From NCBI GenBank assembly GCA_963924555.1, contig OZ004590.1, positions 4,062,501 to 4,126,500 of the forward strand: a stretch of 64,000 bases of DNA. Direction: 5' to 3'. Made by a program: the position numbers and the translations under genes. Source of the DNA: Crambe crambe. Lineage: Eukaryota; Porifera; Demospongiae; Poecilosclerida; Crambeidae. Positions 49,731 through 59,013 of this stretch are shown here, in pieces; position 1 is the first letter of the stretch, and each line of letters begins with the position of its first letter. The notes under the pieces were generated by a model. That model was not told the origin of the DNA, ran no database searches, and saw nothing but the letters and a program-made list of their open reading frames with translations.

Positions 49731-50354
49731 CATATTCTTTCGTGACCATATAAAGTTAATAAATCTGCTACACCTCTGACCTATGGTTCTTCAATTGGAA
49801 TAATTTATACTGATACACACACCTTCGACAAAGTCAGCCCAACACAGTGGAGTAGGAATACTGTCATTAAATTGAGCATAATAGTCAGAAAGCAGCAGTG
49901 AAATTGCCAACATCACACTGCAATGACAGCTGTCATTCATGCATGTAATTGCTTGGTGCTTGGTCTTTTACTTTCGATATACTCAAGTTAGCTCTTCACA
50001 TTATTGGGGGGGGGGGGGGGGCTCTATTCCTACTCCACTGCAACAGCTGGCTGGTTCCTTCCACATTCTTCACCGATTTCATAGTGTTCATCACTTGACT
50101 TCCTCAATCATTCTCTCGCTCTTTTTAATGCCCACCGATGCAGATGCAGTATGATGTCACAACTACAGACATTGTGACGTGCACGTGCGCCTGCTGCCAT
50201 CATAATGATATCATCTCAACATGGCTAAAGATAAAATTAATGTGTATAAGGTGTAGGTTTAGCTCAATGTGTACATAGATAGGCAGCAGCAAAGAAACTA
50301 CCAGCCATATTTCAAGCTAAATAGATAATTCAGGACTAGCTAAAAGCATATCAC

Positions 50355-50513
50355 CTGTAGAATCTGATGTATCAACTAGTGAAAAATCTTGGTATTGATC
50401 TAAGCCAAGAAGAACATTCTCATATAGATTTATGCCAGCATGTTCCAGAACAAGTGATGAATGCAGGTGTTTGAAACGGAAACAGTTCAAAATATGTATT
50501 CTTATCACAGGAA
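50355..50513 (-). other. Possible extra exon downstream of the zinc-finger gene
   Basis: A polypyrimidine tract and AG (TTCTTCTCTTTCAG) precede an open frame of 53 codons (FPVIRIHILNCF, HSSLVLEHAGINLYENVL, GLDQYQDFSLVDTSD) that ends in a donor-like ACAG|GTGATA. It could be an alternative 3' exon of the minus-strand gene or part of a third gene. The zinc-finger model already has a stop at 50695, so this is optional. Confidence 0.4.
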
Positions 50514-50694
50514 ACTGAAAGAGAAGAAAAAAAGCAAAGGAGAGTATTCAATTCATAAGATAAAATATATCATGATCAGGAGGGTGCTTGGGCTGCAGGC
50601 ATGATTTCTGATATCTATGCAGAGTTCATGATTAGTTTAATTATAAGTAGATTTAATTACTGTATACGTATAAATTTATTATTATTAATCATGA

Positions 50695-52187
50695 TTATAA
50701 ATTTTCAACAAGGTGATATTTCAATGGTACATATTTAGTATGTGAAATTGTATACATATTCAGCACGGTGTGGTCACAAAGATCAGATTGTTTGCATATA
50801 TGATACTTAGGTGGTGACATTTTAGATAATTCATAGCAGTGAAAATGAGAGACAAAACACTCGGTTTCCATCACTTCACACACAAAATAACAGAGGTGCT
50901 GCTTGTCAAGAAAAATATCTTTCAGTATGCCAAACACTGGAAGCAAATTTGATTCCAGCACGACTACATCACCATGATTGTAAGTTGTTCCATTAATTTC
51001 AATCCATGAAATGCTGTAATGCAAGATGATAACATAATACAGTTTTTACAGAACCTGCAGACCTGCAGTCACCGTGGGACTCAATCATGACTGACAATAA
51101 TTATTTGGACCCTAATAAGCTAGCTGTTAGAAACAGGTTCCACTATTCATTTGTTATAGCTACCTGGTCATCACTGACTCGTCATGATAAGTAGGAAAAA
51201 ATTGTAGCACTGTTTCATGGAAGGGTAGAGATTGTAGTACTTTCTTTTTTGCTGCAAAAAAAAAAAAAAAAAGAGAAAAAGTTCTATATAATTATACATA
51301 ATTATAATGTACAAAATAGTGATTACCTGGCCCCAGCATATGATCCTTGTAAAATGGGCTTCTATTAGAAGTGGTACCAAAGTGATAGCACATGAGATTT
51401 TGATGTCGTAATGCCATGGTTTTAGGAATATTTTTGAAGCATTTGACACGATGGGCTAAGTCCTTGAAGTAATTATGCTTGCCCTCAAACCTCATGCACC
51501 AGTATCTGACGAGTGGACCATACCTAATAAAAGTGTAATAATAATTACTGTAGCCTTGATAATATGCCACAGGGAGGGCCATCTGTACATTTAGCAAAGT
51601 ATTCATTAGGAGGGGGGATACAGTCATTTCCAAATCTTCACTCATGTTAATGCCCCTGAATGGACAGAGGTATAGGAGGTAAATTAGATACAGTATAAAA
51701 TTACTCTCAAAAACCTGTTAATTAATGCAACTTTAACGGCAGTATATAGGTGCTGAGTCGTCAACTGAAGGATTGTAGTAATATCACAGATTAATCCTTG
51801 CAAGCTGGATTGAGAAATTTTATGGATTTCTTTGCATTTCATTATGAACAATGCCATATCTCTTTGTGAGAAAGCTGTGGGATGACTTGAACTATCGTTT
51901 GTAGATGTTGTTGGGGAAGACGGAAATCCATCATCATTGTACTCATTTTCTTCTGTATCTCCATTATGCATACTTCCAGAGGGAGTAATGTCCATTAATT
52001 CTCTATGGCACACATAGAGATGCTTTCTGTATGAGTGAAACTTTCTATATGACCTTGGACAATCTGATATTCCACAGTATACATTGAAGTTGGCTTCATG
52101 AGCATGGTATGATCCAATATGGCGAACAATACCCTTCAAGGTAGGAGCTGTATGCCAGTCACAGAGGGGACAGTTGAAAATTGCCAT
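50695..52187 (-). CDS. Double C2H2 zinc-finger protein of the two-gene element
   Basis: Four exons (52187-51715, 51655-51327, 51251-51164, 51013-50695) with GT-AG borders join into 402 codons plus stop. Two C2H2 fingers lie at residues 6-28 (C6-x2-C9-x13-H23-x4-H28) and 38-61 (C38-x4-C43-x12-H56-x4-H61). An acidic Ser/Thr-rich linker follows (DTEENEYNDDG, SPTTSTNDSSS). Exon 2 holds a block I recognise from memory as common in uncharacterised fish and invertebrate proteins (IRYGPLVRYWCMRFEGKHN, FKNIPKTMALRHQ). Exon 4 matches the usual end of those proteins (SWIEINGTTY, VFGILKDIFL, SHFHCYEL, YVPLKYHL). Likely nuclear and DNA-binding. Divergent from the plus-strand gene with 232 bases between the start codons. 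Not a canonical transposase; catalytic role unknown. Confidence 0.82.
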
Positions 52188-52419
52188 ATCGCTAGCTAGC
52201 TAGCTGCAATTAAGCGCACGCGCACGTACGCGCACGCCTTTAGTGCGCGCATGCGTGGACGAGCTGCAGCTGCATTTTGAGAGCGACGGTCAGTTTGTGC
52301 TGGTGTGCTGCTAAACTGAGTAAGTTTACTTATTTTTGAGGATAGGGGGCGCTTTTGAGGTATAACTAGCCACTGAGAAGGTAACAATTCAGCTAGCTAT
52401 TTATTTTTTTAAATAGAAT
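52188..52419. promoter_or_regulatory. Bidirectional promoter region between the two divergent genes
   Basis: The 232 bases between the start codons have a CpG-rich stretch (GCGCACGCGCACGTACGCG, TGCGCGCATGCG) unlike the surrounding AT-rich DNA. The plus-strand start codon lies in AATATGGCGGCAA, resembling the vertebrate YY1 site (AANATGGCGGC) often found over start codons. Promoter function is inferred from layout and composition. Confidence 0.5.
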
Positions 52420-53947
52420 ATGGCGGCAACTAAGGATGTGCTGGTATCCTATCAAGAAAATAAGAAAATTCTTTGCCTGCCTGTAGGCTCTGGTGGGAAT
52501 GATTTACAGAATCTTACTAGAGCCTTTAAAAAGGAATTTAAGATTGACTCTAAAGCAGACAGCATAACTTTTCAGTGCTTTCACAAAAGCTGGAATGAGT
52601 ACATTGACATTGATGTTAAGAAGAAAATCCAAGATGGAGACAGGTTGAAAGTTATTATTTCTCAGGTTAGCAAGAGTGAGGGACCTCCATATAGGGGCCA
52701 ACCATTTTGTTATAGGGAGACTAATGCAGTGGCTCCAACCTGTGAACTGTATAAAGTGCCCCATTCAGTAAAATATGTGTCTAGTGAGTTTGCCTAATTT
52801 TTGAAAATTCTGGTCAAATTCCAATAAAAATACTGATGAATCAGTATGATCGGAGGCTCTGCTATTGTTGCCTTCTTCTCCAAACACCATGCATGCCCTA
52901 AACACTGCCAAATTAATGAAGCCAGCATGTTAAAATGAATATGTAATAGATAGCTATGACATTATAATTTCCAGGTGTCAGCAGAGATAGGAACTGATAA
53001 TGAAAGTGACTCGGATAGTGAGATTGATGCTTTTTCTGGATGTAGCACAGTAAGTTGATGAGCATTTTAAGCTTGCATTTACCTATTTCATGTTTTGTAG
53101 AAGCAAACATATGATAAAAGTGATGATGAAAATTTTGAGTCAAGGAAAACTCCAAGTAGTACTGAAATACACTCCAACAGTGAGAGTGATGTTCAAGAAT
53201 TTAATGTATGGCAAAACTTTTCAAAATTAGCTGTGCATGTGTAGGATGCATACTCTTTTTCTAGTTTGAATCTCGAAAAAGGATCAATGAGGATGACATG
53301 GAAAATGCTGTTTCTCAAAGGAAAGTAAGGAAGACTGTTGATCTTAATCCAAATCCAGCTGCTCCTCTTCAAATCACTGATTCAGAAAAGAATAAAGTAA
53401 GAATTACGTATAGTGTATATTTCGGAGTGCTTTTCATATGGTGGTATGCTGCTTGACGGCAGAAGCCATCATTAGTAGTCAAAACGGAAGATGACAAAAT
53501 TCCACTTCCAAATCCCTTCCCTCTACCGAAATACTATCCACATAATCTTGGAGATGCTCTTGCAAAGGGGAAACTGTCACTTGCTCAGAAACAAGAATTT
53601 TTTTCTGAAGTTGCCTCAAGTATGTTGCGATATAAGCGTTATCCGGACAAAGAGGACTACATATGTGTGGCGAGTTCTATCATTTCAAAGTATCCATTCT
53701 TTAAGCAAGAAACTGGAAGACCATATGTGAGTTTCTTCCTTGTTACTAATTTTTAAAATAATAATATCTAGCTGCTTCATACATAGGATCCTATAGTGCG
53801 TACCCTTATTGACCGTTTCAAACAGTTTCGTCGAAAGAAAAAACCTAGGAATCCAGATACTAATATAGGTATGTATGACTGTATAGCTACTTAACTTTCA
53901 TTTCTGATGCTCAAAATTTTCTCAATTACAGTACTCTCTCTTTTTCA

Positions 53948-54042
<95 letters not shown>

Positions 54043-56021
54043 ATTCAATAGCTAACAACTGAAATTTTTTTACATAGGCAAGGACACCACTCCAAAGCGA
54101 AAAAAAGAGGATTCTCCAGTACTGAAGAAGTCTCCAGGAATTATGAAATCTCTTCCTTGTCCTCAGCCACCTGCTGGTGAAGATGATATCAGTTTTGAAA
54201 GGCATACTAAGGTTCTCCAAGTACAATATGGGAAGAGTACTCGTAATAGACATATAGTAAATGATCTCCAAGACCGCACATTTGCCATGCGACGGAAAGA
54301 AATTCTTGAAAAGGCCATGTACTTAGATTCAATTTTTGAAAAATTTCCCTTCCTCCAGGAAGCCGATGAGGTTAGTCACTAAATAATGCACACCATTAAC
54401 ATAATAGTGATCCAAATGACATTATGTTTTGTCCTTGAGTGACGTTAATTCTGACCAGTAATTGGGATCTGAGTAGCCTGGGGTTATGCCCCATAATGTT
54501 TAGTGCATAACATAAGGTCACCAGGAATAGCACTTCGGTAACCTGCTTATAATGATAATTATAATATTCTCAAACACCATACAATAGGTATTTATCACCA
54601 ATATTATTATACTTAGTTAATGACTGAATTACAAAGAATATTGGAGAAGGTTGATAGACGTGCATCTTCCAGAGAACAGTGGAGATCTTTATGTCCAAAA
54701 ATCTTGAGCCAGGCTGAGCTTGAAGCCCCCCATAATCTTCGAATATCATCTACTCTAAGTCTTGATCAAAGTAAGTTAAATTAGCTAGGAATACTAATAT
54801 GACATATTCACTTCTTATAATAGGTTCCTCTGATATTTCAATTGTTCTCGCACTAACACTATTAGCCCTGATGTTACCGGATACCAGGTATAGGGCAGAT
54901 CCTGACAAAATCATCTGTTTCACCAAGGTACGTGTAACGTATAGAGATATGACACTCCATGTTGAAATCTTGAAGGGATCTTGAAACCTTGATCATGTCC
55001 AACAAATTTTATCTCAGCTAAATTTAATTTGTCAAGACTTCGAGCACATATCTATGCTTCAAGACTTGAGGGTAGCATGATTTCCAATGAAGCACACCAC
55101 TATGGTCATAGTTAAGGGGTCCATTTCTTTCTGAGCCACTCCCTCGTACCCAGGCTCTAAAATTATGCAGAGGCAGGAAATAGAGCCTGGTACCCACTGT
55201 TTACACATGCCCAAAATTTCACATGAAATTTCACAGCAGTGACATCACAGCTACATGCTGTGATGTCACAGCATGTAGCTAACTACATGTATGAGCATGC
55301 GCTATAAGATACCAAGAAAGGAGAAGATAAGACTGGCACTTCTTTTCATAATGGCAAGAATTTCTATATCCATATCCATATCCAGAGATGATCACAGCCT
55401 CAGCTCTGCACTATTCCCAACGAACAAACAGAATTGCTTGCTGCTCCTTGTTCAGTACTAGGTGGAGTTGTCCCAGCTGAGATGGGGCATAAAACAAACA
55501 CACCATCCACGAAGAAGAACTGGTACATAAAATGAACTAGTCTGCTGCAGTGCTGATTCAGCAGTATTGCGTCATGCATTGCCTAAGATTACTGAGAGAT
55601 TACAAATTCCCTGAATTATGGGGAATTTTTGGCGCATGCGCAAACAGTGGGTAGCAGGCTCTTTTGTCCGCGCCTAACCTTGGCTTGAGCGAAATATGAC
55701 TATAGTTTATACTTATGCTTACAGGGAAGTGAAAATGTTACAGGAGCAGTGAAAGATATCAGTAATCTTACCCCGTATGTTGTTGTTGTTGGTGATATAA
55801 CTGATGCTAAACAATCATTTCTAGTAGTAGATAAAAAGATTTTGTGTGAAATAGAATTTGAAGATATCCCTTTTTGTTTAATGGCTGCTTTCTTTGTTTT
55901 TAACATTTGTTATCCAAGAGGCTGTAGTAACTTTTATTCATTTATGGAGATAATGACTTTAGAGTTTCCTTTGGAAAAGGCTTCAGCTACTGTTAAACAT
56001 TTTATAGCTAGCATCAACTAA
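52420..56021 (+). CDS. SAMD3-like C-terminal domain protein of the two-gene element
   Basis: Ten exons with GT-AG borders: 52420-52665, 52975-53049, 53101-53205, 53265-53396, 53463-53726, 53787-53868, 54078-54370, 54617-54770, 54824-54927, 55725-56021. They total 584 codons including stop. Residues 1-82 look like a small beta-grasp domain (PB1- or CIDE-N-like; inferred: ITFQCFHKSWNEYIDID, DGDRLKVII). Residues 83-186 are acidic and Ser-rich (DNESDSDSEID, NSESDVQEF). From about residue 187 it resembles SAMD3-like and uncharacterised fish proteins (ASSIISKYPFF, LIDRFKQFRRKKKPR, RTFAMRRKEILE, FEKFPFLQEADE; end FEDIPFCLMAAFFVFNICY). Basic patches RRKKKPR and KRKKE suggest nuclear entry. No nuclease motif was recognised. 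Intron 6 holds (CT)n at 53951-54040 and intron 9 holds a nested element. Confidence 0.85.
53951..54040. repeat. (CT)n microsatellite, about 90 bp
   Basis: An uninterrupted CT run in intron 6 of the SAMD3-like gene, upstream of the acceptor TTTTACATAG. Confidence 0.95.
55193..55661. mobile_element. Nested inverted-repeat element in intron 9 of the SAMD3-like gene
   Basis: GAGCCTGGTACCCACTGTTT at the left pairs with AAACAGTGGGTAGCAGGCTC at the right, and the arms continue with ACACATGCCCAAAATTTC against GAATTTTTGGCGCATGCG. It accounts for most of the only long intron of the gene (797 bases). Two internal copies of TGTGATGTCACAGC-type sequence are also inverted (55236-55272). Confidence 0.7.
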
Positions 56022-56340
56022 ACTTGCTCTTTTGCTTCTTTATTATTGACTTTTACTTATCTATTATAATAATATTATTATTGTTATTATTATTGCTATT
56101 GTTATATGAAGAAACAAGTGTGAACATCACACTCACATTGTAGGATGTCAAGCACACTTTATAGAGTGTGCCACTCTATGGCGTGCCAAAAACACCATAA
56201 AAAGTGTGTGTATTGCGACAAGGGCTACACACTTTATTTTGTGTGCCATGCACACTTAATTTTTTACAGTGTACGTATATATTTACTCTCGCTAACTATA
56301 TGTAGCTACAATGTGTACTATTCATTGTACATAGTTACAT

Positions 56341-56378
56341 CATAGATACTATATACTGCGCAGTATATAGTATCTATG
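56341..56378. repeat. Perfect 38-bp palindrome
   Basis: CATAGATACTATATACTGC is followed immediately by its exact reverse complement, with no loop. It lies 70 bases outside the right end of the two-gene element. Confidence 0.95.
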
Positions 56379-56689
56379 GTTACATATAGCAAGGGTAAAG
56401 CTGTTTCTTTCCTTTGACCCCCAACTCCTATAGCTAATAGTTCTAATCATAATACTACGAAAAAAATTTTAAAATATTATACAGCTGTATGCATTGTCAT
56501 ACTCTCCTTCACAATTGGCTGATGAATGAGCTTTATGCTGCTGTGACTTGGTCATAAGCTACACAAGTTTTCACCTCTATAATGACAAAACTGAATAAGA
56601 CTATGATAAAAAAAACCTCAGCTATAATGTAGATCATGCTAGTCTGGCATAGTGACCCTTTGCCATACTTCCCTCTGGTAAAGGGAATG

Positions 56690-57180
56690 TGGTAAAGGGT
56701 TACCTATGCTCAGGCATAGGAAGATGGTGTTATTCAATACAAGAGCCAAGAAGATGGACACAACCACAGCTATGGAGATCTCTCTTCCATATATTTCAGC
56801 TGTAAATAGCTAATGTAGTCAGTAATAGTCAGTAGCTATAAGAGCCACTGAGTAATGGTAATTATTATTATACATTTTCTCAGTGGTAGTTCAGGTCTCT
56901 GTCCCATGACCCTCACATCTCCATGCATACAACAAGGTAATAGAGCTCTACCATATGAAACTAAACCAAGCAGAAGTGATGTAGGGATTATTATTGATGT
57001 AGGCAGCATAATTTGAAACTGCTATAGGTAAAAGTACAGACTAACCCTACATGGCCTTTTTATTTAGCATAATTTTTTTCCTTTCATAGAATTAGGTTTG
57101 GCACAATCCTGATATCCCTAGCTAGTAGTTTCTCCATACAGCTCCACATTACTAGTCACCACTGTGGCTGAAAAAAAAAA
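56690..57180 (-). pseudogene. Relic of a receptor unit (TM exon and part of FN3-5)
   Basis: Minus strand 56805-56700 encodes a TM exon like those of F and G (YGREISIAVVVSIFLALVL, then NNTIFLCL). Upstream, 56887-56950 matches the end of FN3-5 (VGQRSVPT region), and 57150-57170 matches its start (TVVTSNVE). The middle is missing and frames are broken. It shows that an extra unit once stood between F and G. Confidence 0.65.
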
Positions 57181-57354
57181 AAGAAAAGAAAAAAGAAGTG
57201 TAGCTAGCTACAGAGATAGTCCCACCATCACATACGTATAGAACATGTAAATTCAGGAGGGTAGGGAGGTCAATCTTTGTTTGTAATCCCTACATATGTA
57301 AGATAACTTCAGATAGAGTTGTAATGGATGTATATGTGGGGATCATTGGCTTCT

Positions 57355-57460
57355 TACCCTTGTTTCCTTACTCCCTACATTTTGTTGTTTTTTTTTTCAT
57401 TTCACAGAAAATTTCCCATTTTTGAGCACTGGTCATCCCTACATTTCACACAAATGTTTG
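57355..57460. repeat. Fragment of the GTCATCCCTACA repeat group
   Basis: TACCCTTGTTTCCTTACT, TTTCACAGAAA and TTTTTGAGCACTGGTCATCCCTACA match in reduced form the hairpin near 6438-6622. No coding sequence. Confidence 0.4.
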
Positions 57461-57543
57461 GTCTTTCAATTCCAATTACAACATTACATACACCAATTGA
57501 GAGCGTGCAACCACCCTCATATTCACATGGAGTTGAAGATACA

Positions 57544-57663
57544 CACTGTAAAAACAAAAGTGTTTACTGCACACCATTTTGTCCCAATACACACACTGTT
57601 TTTGTTTTTGGTGTGTGTATTGGGACAATTTAGTGTGCAGTACACACTTTCATTTTTACAGTG
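57544..57663. mobile_element. Complete 120-bp CACTGTAAAAA palindromic MITE
   Basis: It begins CACTGTAAAAACAAAAGTG and ends CACTTTCATTTTTACAGTG. The centre is TTGTCCCAATACACACACTG against GTGTGTATTGGGACAA, almost identical to 10985-11103. Its flanks (CA and CT) do not show the TA duplication seen at the other copy. Confidence 0.85.
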
Positions 57664-57914
57664 CTGGGTACCATATGTGAAGGGTACAAGTTAAAATCAA
57701 ACCGTTGATACAAAATTAAATTTTGCAAAAATAATAATCATGCATTTAAAGTTCATGCAATTAAATCACATGCATATCAAGTAACTAAGGTTTGTAGCTC
57801 TATTTCTGAAAAAAATGCAAGGCATTATCATGCCAGATTCAGTCATTCTATATACCGATTGTAATGTGCAAACCTTAAGGGGGGCTCCAACATCCCGCCC
57901 ACGTGCTTATTTTG

Positions 57915-58115
57915 CAGGTTGATATCGAGACTACAATGGAGATTATTACATTGGTGAAACAGGAAGAGATTTGGCCTCAAGAGTGAAAGAGCACCTAGCT
58001 GCTTGCAAATATGCTTATTTCTGCAAATCACCAATAGCAGAACATGCTTGGCAAGAAGGATCTCATAACATAAATAATGAGGTTGATTGCTCAAAAAATA
58101 TGGTAGAAAAAGCCC

Positions 58116-58149
<34 letters not shown>

Positions 58150-58290
58150 CAGAAAGAAGTCTCCCAGAACAGCCAGGAGGCAAAAATCCAAAATAAACGA
58201 CTGACACCCCATTGAATTTTTTGATTTTGAAATTGTTATTTATGTAAGCCCTGATGATGGCTGAGGCATTTCAGCCAAAACATGTATATT
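57915..58290 (+). mobile_element. Penelope-like element 3' fragment with GIY-YIG endonuclease domain
   Basis: An open frame from about 57930 reads YNGDYYIGETGRDLASRV, KEHLAACKYAYF, CKSPIAEHAWQEGSHNI. YIG, the Arg three residues after the T-G, the R-x-K-E-H block and the A-E-H match the GIY-YIG domain at the C-terminus of Penelope-like retroelement proteins. A C-rich tract (58117-58147) interrupts the tail. At 58251 CTGATGA, a TGGCTGA/TCAGCCA stem and AAAC follow in the order of a hammerhead ribozyme core, although the usual GAAA reads AAAC. No reverse transcriptase is left, so this is a 5'-truncated dead copy. Confidence 0.7.
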
Positions 58291-59013
58291 ATGATTATTA
58301 TGATTGAAAAAAGAAGTTATCTAAAAGGATAATAGACCAATCAAGTGAAACTTATTTGAAGAACTTAATTATATACGAAATCTAAACATAATTATGACAA
58401 AAACCTGTGTTTAGTAGCTATAGCTAGCTATCAGCTGGTGAGGAGCTTAATGAGAAGAACAGGCTTTGATTGAATTCTCATAAGCCAGATTAGTGTATTG
58501 TAATAAATTATAGCTAGAATAGTACTTGTTGGAACTTGTGAAATATTATGATATTCCTTAAAAGCATGACTTATCTTACTATCATAGCAATAATATCTTT
58601 ATGGAATTCATTATGCTAAGTCTGACATTCTATAGTGCACTCACCACCCTCATGCTAAATTCAGCAGTTTGTATGGCATTTCTAGACAATAATGCCACTG
58701 GTGCCAATGTAGATATAGCTGAAGAGATTTTTTTAGGAAGACCTCTTGCAGACATAACAAGCAGCACAACATTCAGCTCCATTCAATATCACTTTCAACA
58801 TGCATGTGATTATCACATGATCACATGATGTAGGTATAATAATTATGTATGGTAAAGAAATGAATCAGAAATGAAATGATTAAATAATAATTGCTTATAG
58901 CTAGTTGTAATTTGTACACTCCATTTCTAGCTACAATAAGTTTCATAATAAAGCTGATAACACACTGAAAGCCTAGCATAGGAATTTTGCACACATTTTT
59001 TCTTATATGGTAA
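58291..59013. other. Intergenic region downstream of unit G
   Basis: No gene. 58385-58860 is paralogous to 40255-40790 downstream of unit F. The flank next to the stop codon (CAATAAGTTTCATAATAAAGCTG, ACACACTGAAAGCCTAGCAT) also matches unit F and contains AATAAA on the plus strand only. Confidence 0.5.

Larger units (their letters stand above)
49102..56271. mobile_element. Two-gene element with CACTGTAAAAA terminal inverted repeats (7.17 kb)
   Basis: The left end starts CACTGTAAAAACGATGGTGTG and the right end, on the opposite strand, starts CACTGTAAAAAATTAAGTGTG. About 27 of the first 38 bases match in register, including GTGTG and GCACAC blocks. TA flanks both ends, compatible with a TA duplication. 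The left end is even closer to the small MITEs (GTGTG-A-C-GCACAC-AAATT shared with 10985-11103), and the right end shares CAATACACACACT with their centre. Between the ends lie only two divergent genes (402 and 583 codons), a minisatellite and a nested inverted-repeat element. No known transposase or polymerase motif was recognised. A large DNA transposon is inferred from the structure. Confidence 0.65.

Noticed and set aside
57328..57694. Two overlapping plus-strand frames of about 90-100 codons
   Set aside because: They run through repeat fragments and the MITE at 57544-57663; no domain, no splice context and a low-complexity composition.
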